Origin: Isoetes taiwanensis
Taxonomy: Eukaryota; Streptophyta; Lycopodiopsida; Isoetales; Isoetaceae
DNA: 64,000 nt
Reading direction: 5' to 3'
Assembly (NCBI GenBank): GCA_021234155.1
Contig: JAJEKV010000027.1
Location: forward strand, 6,074,623-6,138,622
The notes beneath the pieces were generated by a model. It searched no databases, was not told where the DNA came from, and was given only the letters and a program-made list of their open reading frames with translations. The position numbers and the translations under genes are program-made. Positions 35,170 through 45,998 of this stretch are shown piece after piece (position 1 is the first letter of the stretch; each line of letters begins with the position of its first letter).

Positions 35170-37860
35170 TCTGTTTTATGATGCTAGCATCATGTGGCCA
35201 TTGCTCCCCCTCCTCCCCGGATGGCGCAGCGTCGGGGGCTTCACGTCGTGAATGACGGGCGATGGTGGAGCCAGCGTGGTGGACTATCTCCTAGCTCCAG
35301 TGCCAGAACTTGATATCATTAGAGATTTCGCGACAGGCACAGGAACAAGGGATGAAGAGACTTTGTCAGACCATTATCCACTTTATGTCACTTTGGATTG
35401 GAGGCACTCAATGGCGTGGCCACAGGACAGACACCCTCGGAGTTTGGGGTACACCCCGAACTATCGGAAGCAAGCAGGATATGAGGTGGCGCTTGAAGGT
35501 GAGCTACAGGGGATTGATGCCCTCTATACATTGCATGATAAGTGTGAATGGTTGGTGAAGTCCTTACTCGCAGCAGCCAGTGAATGCTTTGCAGCAAGAA
35601 AGCCCCCGCGAAGGGACACTGCGCAATTCCCTCAAAACCCCTGGTTTGACGCTGAATGTAAGGCTCTAAAGAGTCAGCTACGCACCATCTTAGATCCACA
35701 GCTCTGGCAACAAGCTATTAGGGACTATAAGGCATTCTTGAAATCCAAAAAGCATCGCTACATTGCAGAAAATCAGCAACGCATGTTTGATCTACTGATG
35801 ACTGAGCCAAAAGCCTTTTGGCGTAGAGTGCTGTATAAGAGGCATCAACCACCTGGCAATGTTACCTCAGACCAGTGGAGACAGCAGTTGGAGGAGTTGT
35901 ATGACCCCCCCAGAAGCATTCGCTGACATACCAGACCAGCTAGGAGAAACACTACAGCTTTCAGAGGAGGACATCCACCAGGGTCTTAGGCATCTTGCTA
36001 ATGGTAAAGCAAAGGACTTGCTGGGACTTCAGGCCGAGCTGTTGAAATGGGGTGGGCCAGCTTTGCTCGGGCCTTTGACAGGGATAATCAATCAGGCCAT
36101 CAGAGAGGGCCTCCCGCAGGAATGGATGGTTAGCAAGGTCACCCCTATTCATAAGACGGGAAGCAGAGATGACTCCACCAACTACCGTATGATCATGGTG
36201 AGCCCGTTACTCGCAAAACTTCTAGCAGGTGTGCTGGAGAAGAAGTTAACGCAATGGGCGGAGGAAAATGGGAATGCGTGCGGTTAGGCGGCGCAGGTTT
36301 ACGCCTGCCCACTCCACGAGTGATCATATTTTTACTCTCAGAATCCTTATGGAAACTAGCCGCAATGCACGGCGTGACTTGTATTGCTGTTTCGTGGATT
36401 TTAAGATGGCATATGCTACGATCCCTCGGGACCTGTTGTGGCAACACTTGCAGGAGCTACATGTCCCATAAGATTTGCAGAATGCCATCTATCGGCTCTA
36501 TGACGTCATATATGCCACTTTGCCTGCGTCAGACCACCGGGTGAACAACACCATAGGTGTTAAACAGGGATGCCCGTTATCTCCAATGCTTTTTGGACTC
36601 TATATTGACAAGTTGGAGACCTGGATGCAAGAACATGGAGGTGGTGGCCCTTGGTTACCCGAGGCATATCTGAAGCTTGATTGCTCTATGCGCGACGATC
36701 CGGGCTTATTGTCCCATCTGACTAGGAGTATGCGAGGAACATTTGGACGCTCTCGATCAATTACGTGGCGTAGCAAGAATGATGATCAACCAACGAGAAA
36801 ACCAAGCTCTTGCCAATCCATGCAAGAAACATGATATCCCGGACTTCTATTTAGAGGACAAAGGATGGAAGTTGTAAGGACCTTTAAGTATCGGGAATCG
36901 ATTTCTCTGCTAACATGCTATGGGATGTGTGTAGAAAAAGAAGGGTCGGTCTTGCGGGATGGAAAGCCCGTATGCAATGCGAGAATAGCCATTCTGAGAA
37001 TAGATCTCGTGATTGGGACGCATAAAAGCACACATTCAGAGCACTTTCGTGGAACTGTATTGTATTGTTGTATGGGGTAGAGGTCAGGGGCGGCGGTTAG
37101 CAAAAGGGTACTTGGGATAAGCTAGAGAGGGTACTGAAGGCTTTCGACGACATACTGACCTAAGCGTCAAGGGACCGCGGTGCCTTATCGTATATGAGGC
37201 GGGCTTTTGGCCCTGCGGCGATACGCTATCTTGTGAGGCACCTTGCATATTTCCATAAGGTTTGAGAATGGATGCACAATCGTCTTTCTCCCGGCCACAA
37301 GCGCCCGAAACGAGTGTGGCGGGGAGCATTGTAGGGATAGTTAGCAAGATGGTCCATAGACTATCAACACATTATGGATATGTCCGGAGATCGCAGAGGA
37401 AGCGGTTTGCATTTGAACGGCGCTTTGCCTCTACGTGGGATGCGCCCACTTTCTTGCAAAGCCCAAAAGCGAGCACTACCACACACAGGTTAATCCGTCG
37501 CTTGAACATGGCCCCCACCAGTATTTGAAGGCACACATCTCTACCAAGAAACGAAGAGCTATAGCTGCAATAAGGGCGGGGTCCCACCATCTCGGAGGTG
37601 AGAGACGGGGGCATTTGGGTACGGATGGAGGGCGGGGAATCCCCGGCATGAGAGATTATGCAGTCTTTGTCACATGCGAGATAGTAGAAGATGAACACCA
37701 TGCTCTCACGAGAATGCCCAAAGATATGCACACATCCGAGCAGCTCATGTCGATCTCAGATGCTCTGCGATAGCAATTCATCAACTGCTGGCTTCGCCAA
37801 CGGTTGCACGTCTCGCGTCCTACATTTTGCAAGTCTCCACCGTTAGGGAGTCCTTCACAG
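35170..37860 (+). mobile_element. Decayed LINE (non-LTR retrotransposon), copy A
   Basis: From 5' to 3' I see the end of an apurinic-type endonuclease (GGASVVDYLLAP, then TLSDHYPLYVTL with the SDH motif, about 35265-35400), a linker, and reverse transcriptase blocks: PIHKTGSRDDSTNYRMI (about 36145), CCFVDFKMAYATIPRD (motif A, about 36390) and VKQGCPLSPMLFGLYIDKLE (motif B, about 36555). The C-terminal part near 37530-37700 (SHHLGGERRGHLGTDG) matches the C-terminal part of copy B. The frame is broken many times, and the catalytic YADD block near 36690 is disrupted by one extra base. The 5' end (ORF1 and start of endonuclease) is missing. LINEs move by target-primed reverse transcription; this copy is dead. 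Confidence 0.85.
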
Positions 37861-38089
37861 CACAGGGACTTTGAGTGCCCAGATAGGGCCTCTCGACGCC
37901 TACTACAAGGGTTTTTCCTCCCACATGGGGGGTTTTTTCATCCCAGTGGTAGAGACACATTGTGCAGGGTTTCTGTGGTTTTCTTTTGTGTTTGGAAACT
38001 TTCCGCTATATTGTAATCACCGTCTCATAGGCCAGTTGGCCTCCGCGGACCTTAAAATATACTTTCTTCCTTCCTTCTCTCTGTGTTGA
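37861..38089 (+). other. LINE copy A 3' end and junction to copy B
   Basis: Probably the 3' untranslated region of copy A. It contains CGTCTCATAGGCCAGTTGGC near 38022, like CATCTAATAGGCCTTCGAGG near the end of copy B, and finishes in a pyrimidine-rich TTCCTTCCTTCTCTCTGTG tail. Confidence 0.55.
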
Positions 38090-38642
38090 AAGTAATCTTG
38101 GGGTGAAACAGGGATGTCCACTATCCCCCACATTGTTTGGACTTTTTGTTCATAGTTTAGAGAATTGGCTGGTATGCAGATGATGTAATCATTTTTGCAT
38201 GCAATAATGATCATATGCAAAAACGCTTGGAAGAGTTGGCTGATTTTTGTGATCAAACAGGTATGCAGGTGATCCTCGAAAAAACGAGCATTATGCCTGT
38301 AGAAGCGCTTAAACAAGAACCCATCTTCAGATATAAGGGGAGTGTGGTACGTATGTGTGATCATTATAAATATTTGGGCCTTGTATTTAGCAGGAATCAT
38401 AGATGGAATGCATGCATTACACAACGAATTGATGTTGGACAAAGGGCTTTATCTGCATTGCAGAGCATATGTAGGAGAATACATCTTTGGTCATGGAATC
38501 TTAAGGTGAGACTCTTTCAGTCATTTGTGCAGAGCGTAGTCTTATATGGATGTGAAATTTGGGGACCAAGTTTGCCACAATGCTTATGGGATGATGTTGA
38601 GCAGGTCTTAAAAAACATTTTGAGACTGGAATTATGAGTTAA
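38090..38642 (+). mobile_element. LINE copy B, 5' part (split by transposon)
   Basis: A 5'-truncated LINE starts inside reverse transcriptase motif B (VKQGCPLSPTLFGLF, about 38101), passes a small deletion, shows the catalytic motif WYADDVIIFAC with YADD codons at 38173-38184, and reads open through KYLGLVFSRNHRWNA to 38638. It ends at TTAA (38639-38642), where the 11.36-kb transposon begins, and resumes at 50003 in the same frame. A TGA lies at 38635-38637, probably a decayed tryptophan codon. The younger look than copy A suggests a later insertion. Confidence 0.88.
38639..38642. repeat. Target site duplication TTAA, left
   Basis: TTAA stands before the transposon's CACTAGCG end, and the same TTAA follows its other end at 49999-50002. 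Removing the element and one TTAA restores the LINE frame (GTT AAA GCC CAA). Confidence 0.9.
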
Positions 38643-40620
38643 CACTAGCGTGGTCAGGTGATGGACCAGATTATGATCCATTTGAAGAGTTCACTTTAAA
38701 ATTCATATAAAATCAATGGTACAAAATCTATTTGAACCCTTCCTAGGAGTTCATATATGGCAGTTATGGTCCACTAGAAAAATACCTAAAAATATATATA
38801 CCTCCATTCTTGTAAGTTATGCTCTAGCAAACTCAGGGGGGTCAAGTACCAAAAGCTTCATGTTTACATAAAGTCAAACTATCTCGATAAAACGATTTTT
38901 TCAAATTTTTTGATTACCACGATATTTTTCTACACGAGATAGGAAAACCGAAACAAAAAACTACATGTCAATCTGAAGTCTGTGAAGAAAGACATGGCCA
39001 TTCAAACATGACAGGGTCAAAACTGCTTTCTGCCTCCTCAGAACCAATTATGTTTTCCAGAAGGCAGTTGTAGTTTAAATACAACAACTTTCATAGGGAA
39101 ATGCATTTTGAGCTAATATTTGATATATAAGCAAGTGACAAGTTTCTCCATCCCATAAAAATGTTGGTTGGCCATTTGATGTTTGGACTTTCACGTTTGA
39201 TCTCAATTTTAGCTAACTTGTAATAATGATTAATATTTTCCCATATAGAGCAAAACTTACTCTATGATGTCCTCCAAAATATCATAATATGAAAGTTCAA
39301 AATGATATAAAACCAATTCAAAAACAAGCTCATTAAAAATGCAAAGGACATGGTCACAAGAAATCAAGAAAGGTTTCTCTATCTGAGCCCATTACTGGTC
39401 CATAGTTCCATTTAAAATCAATAAACTTTCTTATGTTAATTGACCTCAAGTTGAATTTTGGGATATGAATAGCTTCTGATTTACTTTAGTAATGAAAATA
39501 TTTGTTGATCATAACCTTGAAATTTGGATTAAACTTTATAGCATTAAATTCAAATATGTCTTCTATGTTTATTCTAGATTTATGCCTTAAGATATGACTT
39601 TGAAAAATCACATTCTCAATGTCATGAAATCAATGCAAAAAAAATTCAAAGCAAAATATGGAAGTTTATGACTATAAAAAGTCAAGTTAGACTGCTATGT
39701 GCAGTTCCACTTGCAGATCATTATTGTACCACAGGACTGGAAGTTTAAAAATTAATAGAGACAACATCTTAATTAATTTTGATCTCAAATTTAGAATATA
39801 GTTTATGCATACAATTCTCTATAGGATAAAATTAATTGGTTAAATGAGCTTGCATAATTTGAGGGCAATGTTTAAGCACAAACAACTGTGAATTTATGGG
39901 GTACTTATTCACCAATTGAATCTACATGGACTTCCACTCATACCTTTCAAAGATTATGTTATCAAAGGTAAGAAACCATGGTATCATTATTATGGGGACG
40001 AAATAGATAGGGCTAGTGAGAGATATATGCTCTATACAATTGGTCTAGTTATGGACCATAAATGGTTCATGCTTAATTATATTTATATCTTTCAAATAAT
40101 ACGTTATTTCAATATGAAAATAGAGAGTTATATTGAAAAGGAAGGCCCGTATTCATGAAAAATATAGTGTACATGAAAGATGACTTACTTGTAACATTAT
40201 CCTACTAAAACTCTAATGATTTGTAGTAGCAATGAATATACCAGTTTTATACTAGTAGAAAATAACCATGTTTCTCTGTATGTTTTTGCAAGAAAGCCAC
40301 ACAACTTACATAAGGGACCTATATATATGTCCCTTGTCATAATTTGAACCATTTGGAAGGCTTATTTGGAGAAATATAGCATGCTCTCTACAAAGCTGAG
40401 AAAGATGCATCAAAGGTAATATGATTTAATTTTTTATTCTTATACTTAAACTTCACGATCTTCACTTTCATTCATCAATAAACATCACTAGCTAGTAAGT
40501 GATGAGTTTTTAACCTATAGTTTTGGAATTAACTCAAATTTTTAGCGTCTAATGTGTTAATCCTATGGCTGTACATCATCTTTAAATCTAGTTAATTGCA
40601 TGGTTAAACCCTAGGGTGAA
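38643..40620. other. Left arm of the TTAA transposon
   Basis: About 2 kb of AT-rich non-coding DNA. Scattered TATGGACCA / TGGTCCATA phrases (about 38662, 38768, 39409, 40053) resemble the phrases in the right arm and may be subterminal transposase-binding sites. No open frame with a known domain. Confidence 0.55.
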
Positions 40621-40675
40621 AGCATGGAGCTGGGGGTCATTTTCGCGCTAATAAAGCACCCCTAAAGCACCCTCT
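40600..40675. repeat. Inner inverted/direct repeat of the transposon, left
   Basis: GGGGGTCATTTT at 40632-40643 is an exact inverted match to AAAATGACCCCC at 49287-49298. The pairing extends outward, with AAAGCAT on both sides and a looser match to about 40600. Next to it AAAGCACCCCTAAAGCACC (from 40653) recurs in direct orientation as AAAGCACCCCCTAAGCACC at 49251. These may be the true ends of a nested inner transposon. Confidence 0.65.
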
Positions 40676-40854
40676 TACATTTTTATAATAGTTTTTTATT
40701 TTAAACACCCCGACCCGTCATCGCCCGTCACAGACATTTTCGATTTTCTTCGAGGGAGAGATCATGATGCGTCAGAGCATAGAAATCATCTTCTAGTACT
40801 GAATGCGGATCATAGCTTCTGGCCTTTCTGATTATTTGTCATCATTCCGGCATT

Positions 40855-43778
40855 ATGGATGCCAATATAAACATGCATTTCGATCTGTTTGAAATAGACC
40901 AAAATACCTCTGCCTTTTGTTCGACGGACACTAGTGAGCCGTGGGAAAAGGTAAGGTCCTATTTTTGTTTTAATAAAGCTTTCCAGTTTGTTATTTGCTT
41001 TTCATCTGCTTTGGTATCAATAGGATGCCCATTGCTTAATTTTAGTTCTTTTCCTTTTGTTTATAGCAGGATATGTGGATTGCAAACTCTGAAGCAGAGT
41101 TTCTACAGAGGGTTATCAAATGAAGGAAGGGATCCAACAACTCTGAGTTGGGATGAGTGCACCAAAGCTAATTTTCTGAGTGTATGGAGCTCTGACTTAA
41201 AAGATAACAAGATCAAACTCCACAAAATTCGTCCTGATTTTGCAAAGGACTTGCATGACATGGTAAAGCGAATTTATCAGTATGGAGTAAAAAATAAGGA
41301 AGTTAGAACAAATTTTGCACGGGCATTTGCATGGCAGCATACAAGTAGGGCTACTATAAACCCTGAGCAATACAAAGTTAATTGGGCATACTTTGCTTGG
41401 TGGTCACTGCAAATTTCTAAGAGGAACAACCAAACCAGAACTGATGTGCATGAGAAGAGTTTGACCCATATAGCTAAATCCATATCTCATTTGGAGGCAG
41501 AAATGAAGCATGTCAGTGATGAGCTTGTTTGTTCTAAACAACAGGTGCATGAAAAAGGAATGCAATTGATTCAAAATAAGGAACTTTTACTTGGTTACAA
41601 TGCCTGGGCTGCTTCGATATGTGAGAATATAAAGACAACAAAACAAAAGTATGAGGATCTGGCTACAGTGTGTCCTGATGAAGATATAGCCCTCCAGCAA
41701 TTAAAAGAAGAAGAGAACGGATTAGGAATTTCCTTGCTTGCTGCACTGGAAAAAAAAAGATCAAGATGATAAGAGATTGCAATTGGAAAATGAAATAGAA
41801 AAGTCAAATATAGTCATCAGCATTAAGGAGGGGGCTCTGCATGACTTAGAACAGAAGATAAAAAATTTGAAGCACCTGAGAGAGAATTTTACAACAACTA
41901 CTCTTATCAAACCTTCAGCTGGTAATTGGCCTTTTGCAGATGGAGTAAGTGGCTGCTCAGTATGTGGAATGGCATTTTGTACATATTACACTTTACATGT
42001 TCAATTAGTTTGTGGCCACCAATATCACATATTCTGCTTTCAAGTTTGCTTGGAAAACTTGCAGTGTTATGTGTGCAAAATTGCACTTCCTGCAGATCTG
42101 AATCTGGAGTTGGGATACTCTAATTACATGGAAGATCAGGCCAAAAATGCTAATGCTAGTGGCAGTAGTAGTAAGGAAGTCTCTATAGACAATGAAGATG
42201 AAGTTTCCACCTATAGTCATCCTAAAAACTTGCAAGTGAGGAGGCCTCAAACTCGTTCAATGTGCAGTCCAAAGAAAGATATGTATTTGTCTTTTTGTTT
42301 CTTAGTTTTTAAATTGCTAGAAATTTCTACTGTATTTTTTTAGTTGGAGTTAATAAGCCAGCGAGAAGAGCCACAAAAAATGTTGTTACATGCAATGAAG
42401 ATGTTCAGACCTCAGCCAAAAATGTTGTTGCAGCTAATGAAGTTGTTCAGAGCTCTGCAAATGGTAAATTCTTCATCACAACTTCTTGTAGTGTCCGAGT
42501 TCAATGAAATGCTGCAAAAAAAAAGAGCAATTGTTGTAATCTAAAGATAAATTGAATGTCTTGTTGTTGTTGTTATTGTGCTACATATTTTAAACGAGGT
42601 GCACCCTAACTACCACAGTCGTCGGATCCGTTGATTCTACGACCCAGATCGTATGTTGGAGCCTCTTGGCACCTCTCGTTTCGCTTATGGTCATTTATGA
42701 TTGGGGGCACCTATGGTTTTAAAGTATGAAATACGAGTTTTCCTAGGGCTCGAACCTCTACTAAAATAACTCAATGTCCTAATAAGACTACTTTGACCAA
42801 TATAACCAATGAGCTAACATGATTATTTTTTATTTTAAATCTAAGTTTTTTTTTTTATAACAACCCACGCAATTGTTTTTGGGATATGGTCTATGGTTTC
42901 AGGAATTGTCATTTTTACATCTATATCAAATCCCCCTGGAACCCCCTGTTATTGTGCTACATATTGAAGTGTGTACTTTGTTGTAGCCAAAGAAACTTAA
43001 GGACAAGAAGAAGCTGAGGCAGATGGCGGAGCACCTCAAGAAGAAACTATTGCAATAGATGAAGCATCAACCAAACTTACCAAGTTGGGAAGAAAGAAAT
43101 TGCCTAAACGCTTCAAGCCTCCTGCTCCACTATGTGAAGCAAATAAATCAAAGAAAGCAAAGGGCAAACCATGAGAAAGAGTGACTTACAGCAGAAAGAC
43201 GACGCTGATCCAAATGTACGTGATGTTGAAGATCCTAAAGATGACCCCCATGATCCTGTCACTGATTTAATGGAACACTCTAAACCTGTTGACCACGTGA
43301 CTGAACCAGTGGCACACCCTTCCAAAGCTGGAACTGAAGGTACAACCTAGTTAAGATTGTTAACATTTTATAGATTCAAGAGCTAACATGAATGTTATTT
43401 ACAGGAGCTAGTTCTAGTGAAAGAGTTGAGTCTTGGAATTCTAGCCAAAAAGCAGAATCTTGGAACTCCAGCCAAATCCAAAGTTTGTGGTACCCATCTT
43501 CCAGCATGAACCTTCAGTTTCCCATGCTGAACTTGCCTAATAATATTCCCTCCATAGTCCAGCTTGTACAAAAGTATCCTGCAACAGCACATGTGAATAT
43601 TGAAGGCCAATCCATGTCACCTGATAATGCACAATAACCTGCAGCAACACATGTGAATATTGAAGGCCATTCGAATGAAGTTAACAGTAACATTGGAGGC
43701 AGTGATACAGATAGTGACACTGATTTAGACGAGAATATGACGTTGCAGCAGTTCAAAGCAAGAAGAGGTCTTAAATGA
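40855..43778 (+). pseudogene. Transposon-borne gene: coiled coil plus RING-like zinc finger
   Basis: Exon 1 (40855-40950) starts MDANINMHFDLFEI and ends at a GTAAGG donor; exon 2 begins after TATAGCAG at 41070. The next part (about 41115-41760) has a helical region (DECTKANFLSVWSSDLKD, then ARAFAWQHTSRATINPEQYK) and a long coiled coil. A run of nine A at about 41750 marks a frame change, after which the frame continues at 41738-42343. That part holds CSVCGMAFCTYYTLHVQLVC followed by GHQYHIFCF and CYVCKIALPAD, a C-x2-C...C-G-H-x2-H-x2-C...C-x2-C RING-like finger. The 3' part (42970-43778) is low-complexity and acidic, ending SDTDSDTDLDENMTLQQFKA. There is another frame slip in exon 2 and a SINE-like insertion at 42588-42966, so it looks broken. 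RING domains often act as E3 ubiquitin ligases; a role in transposition is unknown. Confidence 0.6.
42588..42966 (-). mobile_element. tRNA-like SINE or tandem-repeat unit inserted in the transposon gene
   Basis: The minus strand carries a polymerase III A-box-like TTAGCTCATTGG (about 42804-42817) and a B-box-like GGTTCGAGCCC (42746-42757) with tRNA-like spacing. The whole 370-bp unit matches the repeats at 62878-63850. It is flanked by TGTTATTGTGCTACATATT on both sides, but that phrase also sits at unit junctions in the tandem array, so it may be part of the element rather than a target duplication. Confidence 0.7.
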
Positions 43779-43801
43779 AGCTCATGTACCACAATTGGCA
43801 T

Positions 43802-44257
43802 TATGATAACAATGTTCCATATTTAAGAGAGACTTGTTGTATTTTATAATTGTCTTTTTGTTAAGCTTAAGTATCCGAAGCCTGAAGCATGTTTGACAAA
43901 AGCAGTTAAGAGAAGACTGCATGTTAGTCATGTAAAATATTACTATGATGTTTTGTTTAGGTGTTTGATCTCCCAGTTCTTCTAAAGCATAGCTCCTCCC
44001 ACAGCTATATTTACAGAATATAAACACAAACACCAATAAACTCAAACAGTTGCACTATACACATTATTATAACAACAATTCAATTCATACTTTCTGTACA
44101 GCACAAGCAGGTTCAAAGAATGGTTAATTCAATTGATAAATTACCGAGGTTGCTTGAACAGGCACTCAAGCTTGATTGCTAGTCTGCCAGTTCAATTCCT
44201 TAGAAACAGCAAATAGCTACTACTTAAATATGCAGATTAGAAGTTCAATTGCATTAT
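43802..44257. other. Transposon interior without recognised gene
   Basis: AT-rich spacer between the end of the RING-like gene and the first PEX5 exon. Nothing recognised. Confidence 0.5.
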
Positions 44258-44399
44258 TGAATAATCCCTTGGCTTTAGTTCTAGTGCCGTTTGAAATGCC
44301 TGTATAGCCTTGTCATATTCTCGGGATAGATTATACAACACACCCAGAACTGTGTGGATATCTGCATCATCTGGCGCCATTCTGGAAGCATCATGTAAC
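44258..44399 (-). pseudogene. PEX5: PEX5 exon (TPR region) captured in the transposon
   Basis: PEX5 is the soluble receptor that binds PTS1 cargo through TPR repeats and imports it into peroxisomes. After a TTTTCAG acceptor the minus strand reads LHDASRMAPDDADIHTVLGV then LYNLSREYDKAIQAFQTALE and LKPRDYS, matching remembered plant PEX5 (NPEDADVHIVLGVLYNLSRE, then LQLKPNDYS) almost residue for residue. It is one TPR exon; the sequence after DYS is not PEX5. With the upstream exon at 45195-45289 it forms a gene fragment with an intron, lying between two transposon genes. It is unlikely to encode a working receptor. Confidence 0.85.
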
Positions 44400-45194
44400 C
44401 TGAAAACTAGATATAATCAATCTTGTGGACAATAAAATTAAAACAAATTGTTTGTTCATAATAGCATATCAATGTGAGTGCCTTAATTGGAAAGGAAGCA
44501 CAATTTAGAACGAAATTTTTTTTTTTTTTTTTATTGCTTAGCACAGTACTCCTTGAAACCTTAGACTTTTAACTTCAGCATTGTGGATATACAAAGTTCA
44601 ACATAATGAAAGACTTAAACAGGGGTATCAAGCTTCAGCATTCAAATCAGTTTGCACATTTGCAGGAAATGCAACACTTCTTACAGGCACAGACGTGAAT
44701 GTAAATTGATAACAAGATGTGCTAAAATGGTTGAGCACAATTATTTTGCTAGCCGAATGCACAATACAACCAGAAAGACCAGAATGCACATGTACATGAA
44801 ATGCAGCATTAAGCTTATAGGCACAGATATGTTGATAACAAGCTGTGCTAAAATGATTGACCACAAGTGCACGTCTCTGCCATGACATTATCTAATGGCA
44901 TGGCTACTATACACACATGTTAGAGCAATTATTATACACACTTGTATTATTTGAAATATGGAACAGTTTGTTTGAAAATGAGCTTTGCTATATTTGTATG
45001 CTTCGCTACTTTTCTATCAAGCTCAGAGCATGCAACAAGATCTACGCTACAAAGGAACAAAGAACAGAATAGAACAGCATAATCTGAAATATGGACACAC
45101 TGATATGCTGCTATACTTTTACAGGCTCAGAGCATGCAGCAGGATGTATCTGCAAAGAACTATGTTATGATGCACTACAAATTGGCAGACTTAC
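44400..45194 (-). other. Intron between the captured PEX5 exons
   Basis: Begins with the donor GTAAGT (minus strand, at 45194) and ends with TTTTCAG at 44400. It contains a T run at 44517-44532 and an imperfect tandem duplication of about 120 bp (about 44668-44870, shared GATAACAAG(A/C)TGTGCTAAAA). Retention of an intron argues for DNA-level capture, not retroposition. Confidence 0.7.
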
Positions 45195-45289
45195 CTCTGC
45201 ATGGTTCAGGTGGCCAACCCCCTCTGCTGGCACAAGCGTGGCATATTTAGGATATTGCAACCAGCCACGCAAATATTTTAAAGCTTCCA
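45195..45289 (-). pseudogene. PEX5: PEX5 exon captured in the transposon, upstream piece
   Basis: The minus strand reads EALKYLRGWLQYPKYATLVP then AEGVGHLNHAE and ends at GAG|GTAAGT. This matches the PEX5 segment ALKYLYGWLRNHPKYG that lies just before the TPR exon at 44258-44399 in the normal gene. A few residues between the two pieces (the IARLF part) are absent or in a tiny exon I cannot see. The order and orientation agree with a single contiguous genomic segment of PEX5. Confidence 0.8.
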
Positions 45290-45998
45290 CTTAATATATT
45301 GGCAATTCAAGAATTTAAACCATATGCACTATGCATCCCCTAGTACCATCCGCCGTCTATCTCTTGTAACAATTACGAGTGTTTAGAGAATGTGTAGTTG
45401 TACTTTAATAACACAATAAAATCATTCAATGTAAAAACTGCTGTATTCCGCAACAATAGAATCTGTATCTCGTTCATATTTTATATGACTCGTGATCATG
45501 ATGTCCATGTTCATCTCTGTAAAGATCACAGAAAGTAATGAAAGTTAAAAAATGGAAACATGCGACAATGATTTAAGCAAACCCCTTAAAACATTATTTT
45601 CTACATTGTCATAAACTTTGCCCTGTCATGCAAGGATAGTTATCTATGCCAAGCCCAATTATCTATGCCAAGTTATCTATGGCAAAGTTTGTTAACATCT
45701 TCCAGGAGTATTATTAAAATCATACAAGGATAAACAAAACACTTTAGGACAAGATAAAAAATTAAGTCGACCTGGCATCTTGCCTGTCTTGGACCTGTCA
45801 ATCACCTGTTGGCCTCTTACTTTCTCTTTAAGGATGCTGCTTTCTTTTTCTAATAACAGAACCAAGAAAACCACGTTAACAAATGAAAAATTTCAGAAAG
45901 AGATTGAGTTCAATTATTAACGTCTTCTCGGAGATGCAAGGTTATGCTCCAAACCTGTTGTTATGTTTCGCAAGATGGCAAAACCAGCAAATACACCA
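45290..45998. other. Transposon interior upstream of the PEX5 exons
   Basis: A 60-codon minus-strand frame (45692-45874) reads ESSILKEKVRGQQVIDRSKT and could be another exon of the captured segment or of the transposase, but I do not recognise it. The rest is AT-rich spacer. Confidence 0.4.

Noticed and set aside
42571-42967. TGTTATTGTGCTACATATT as a target duplication of the SINE-like unit
   Set aside because: It is identical on both sides, but the same phrase sits at unit boundaries in the tandem array at 62990, 63420 and 63840, so it may belong to the element.
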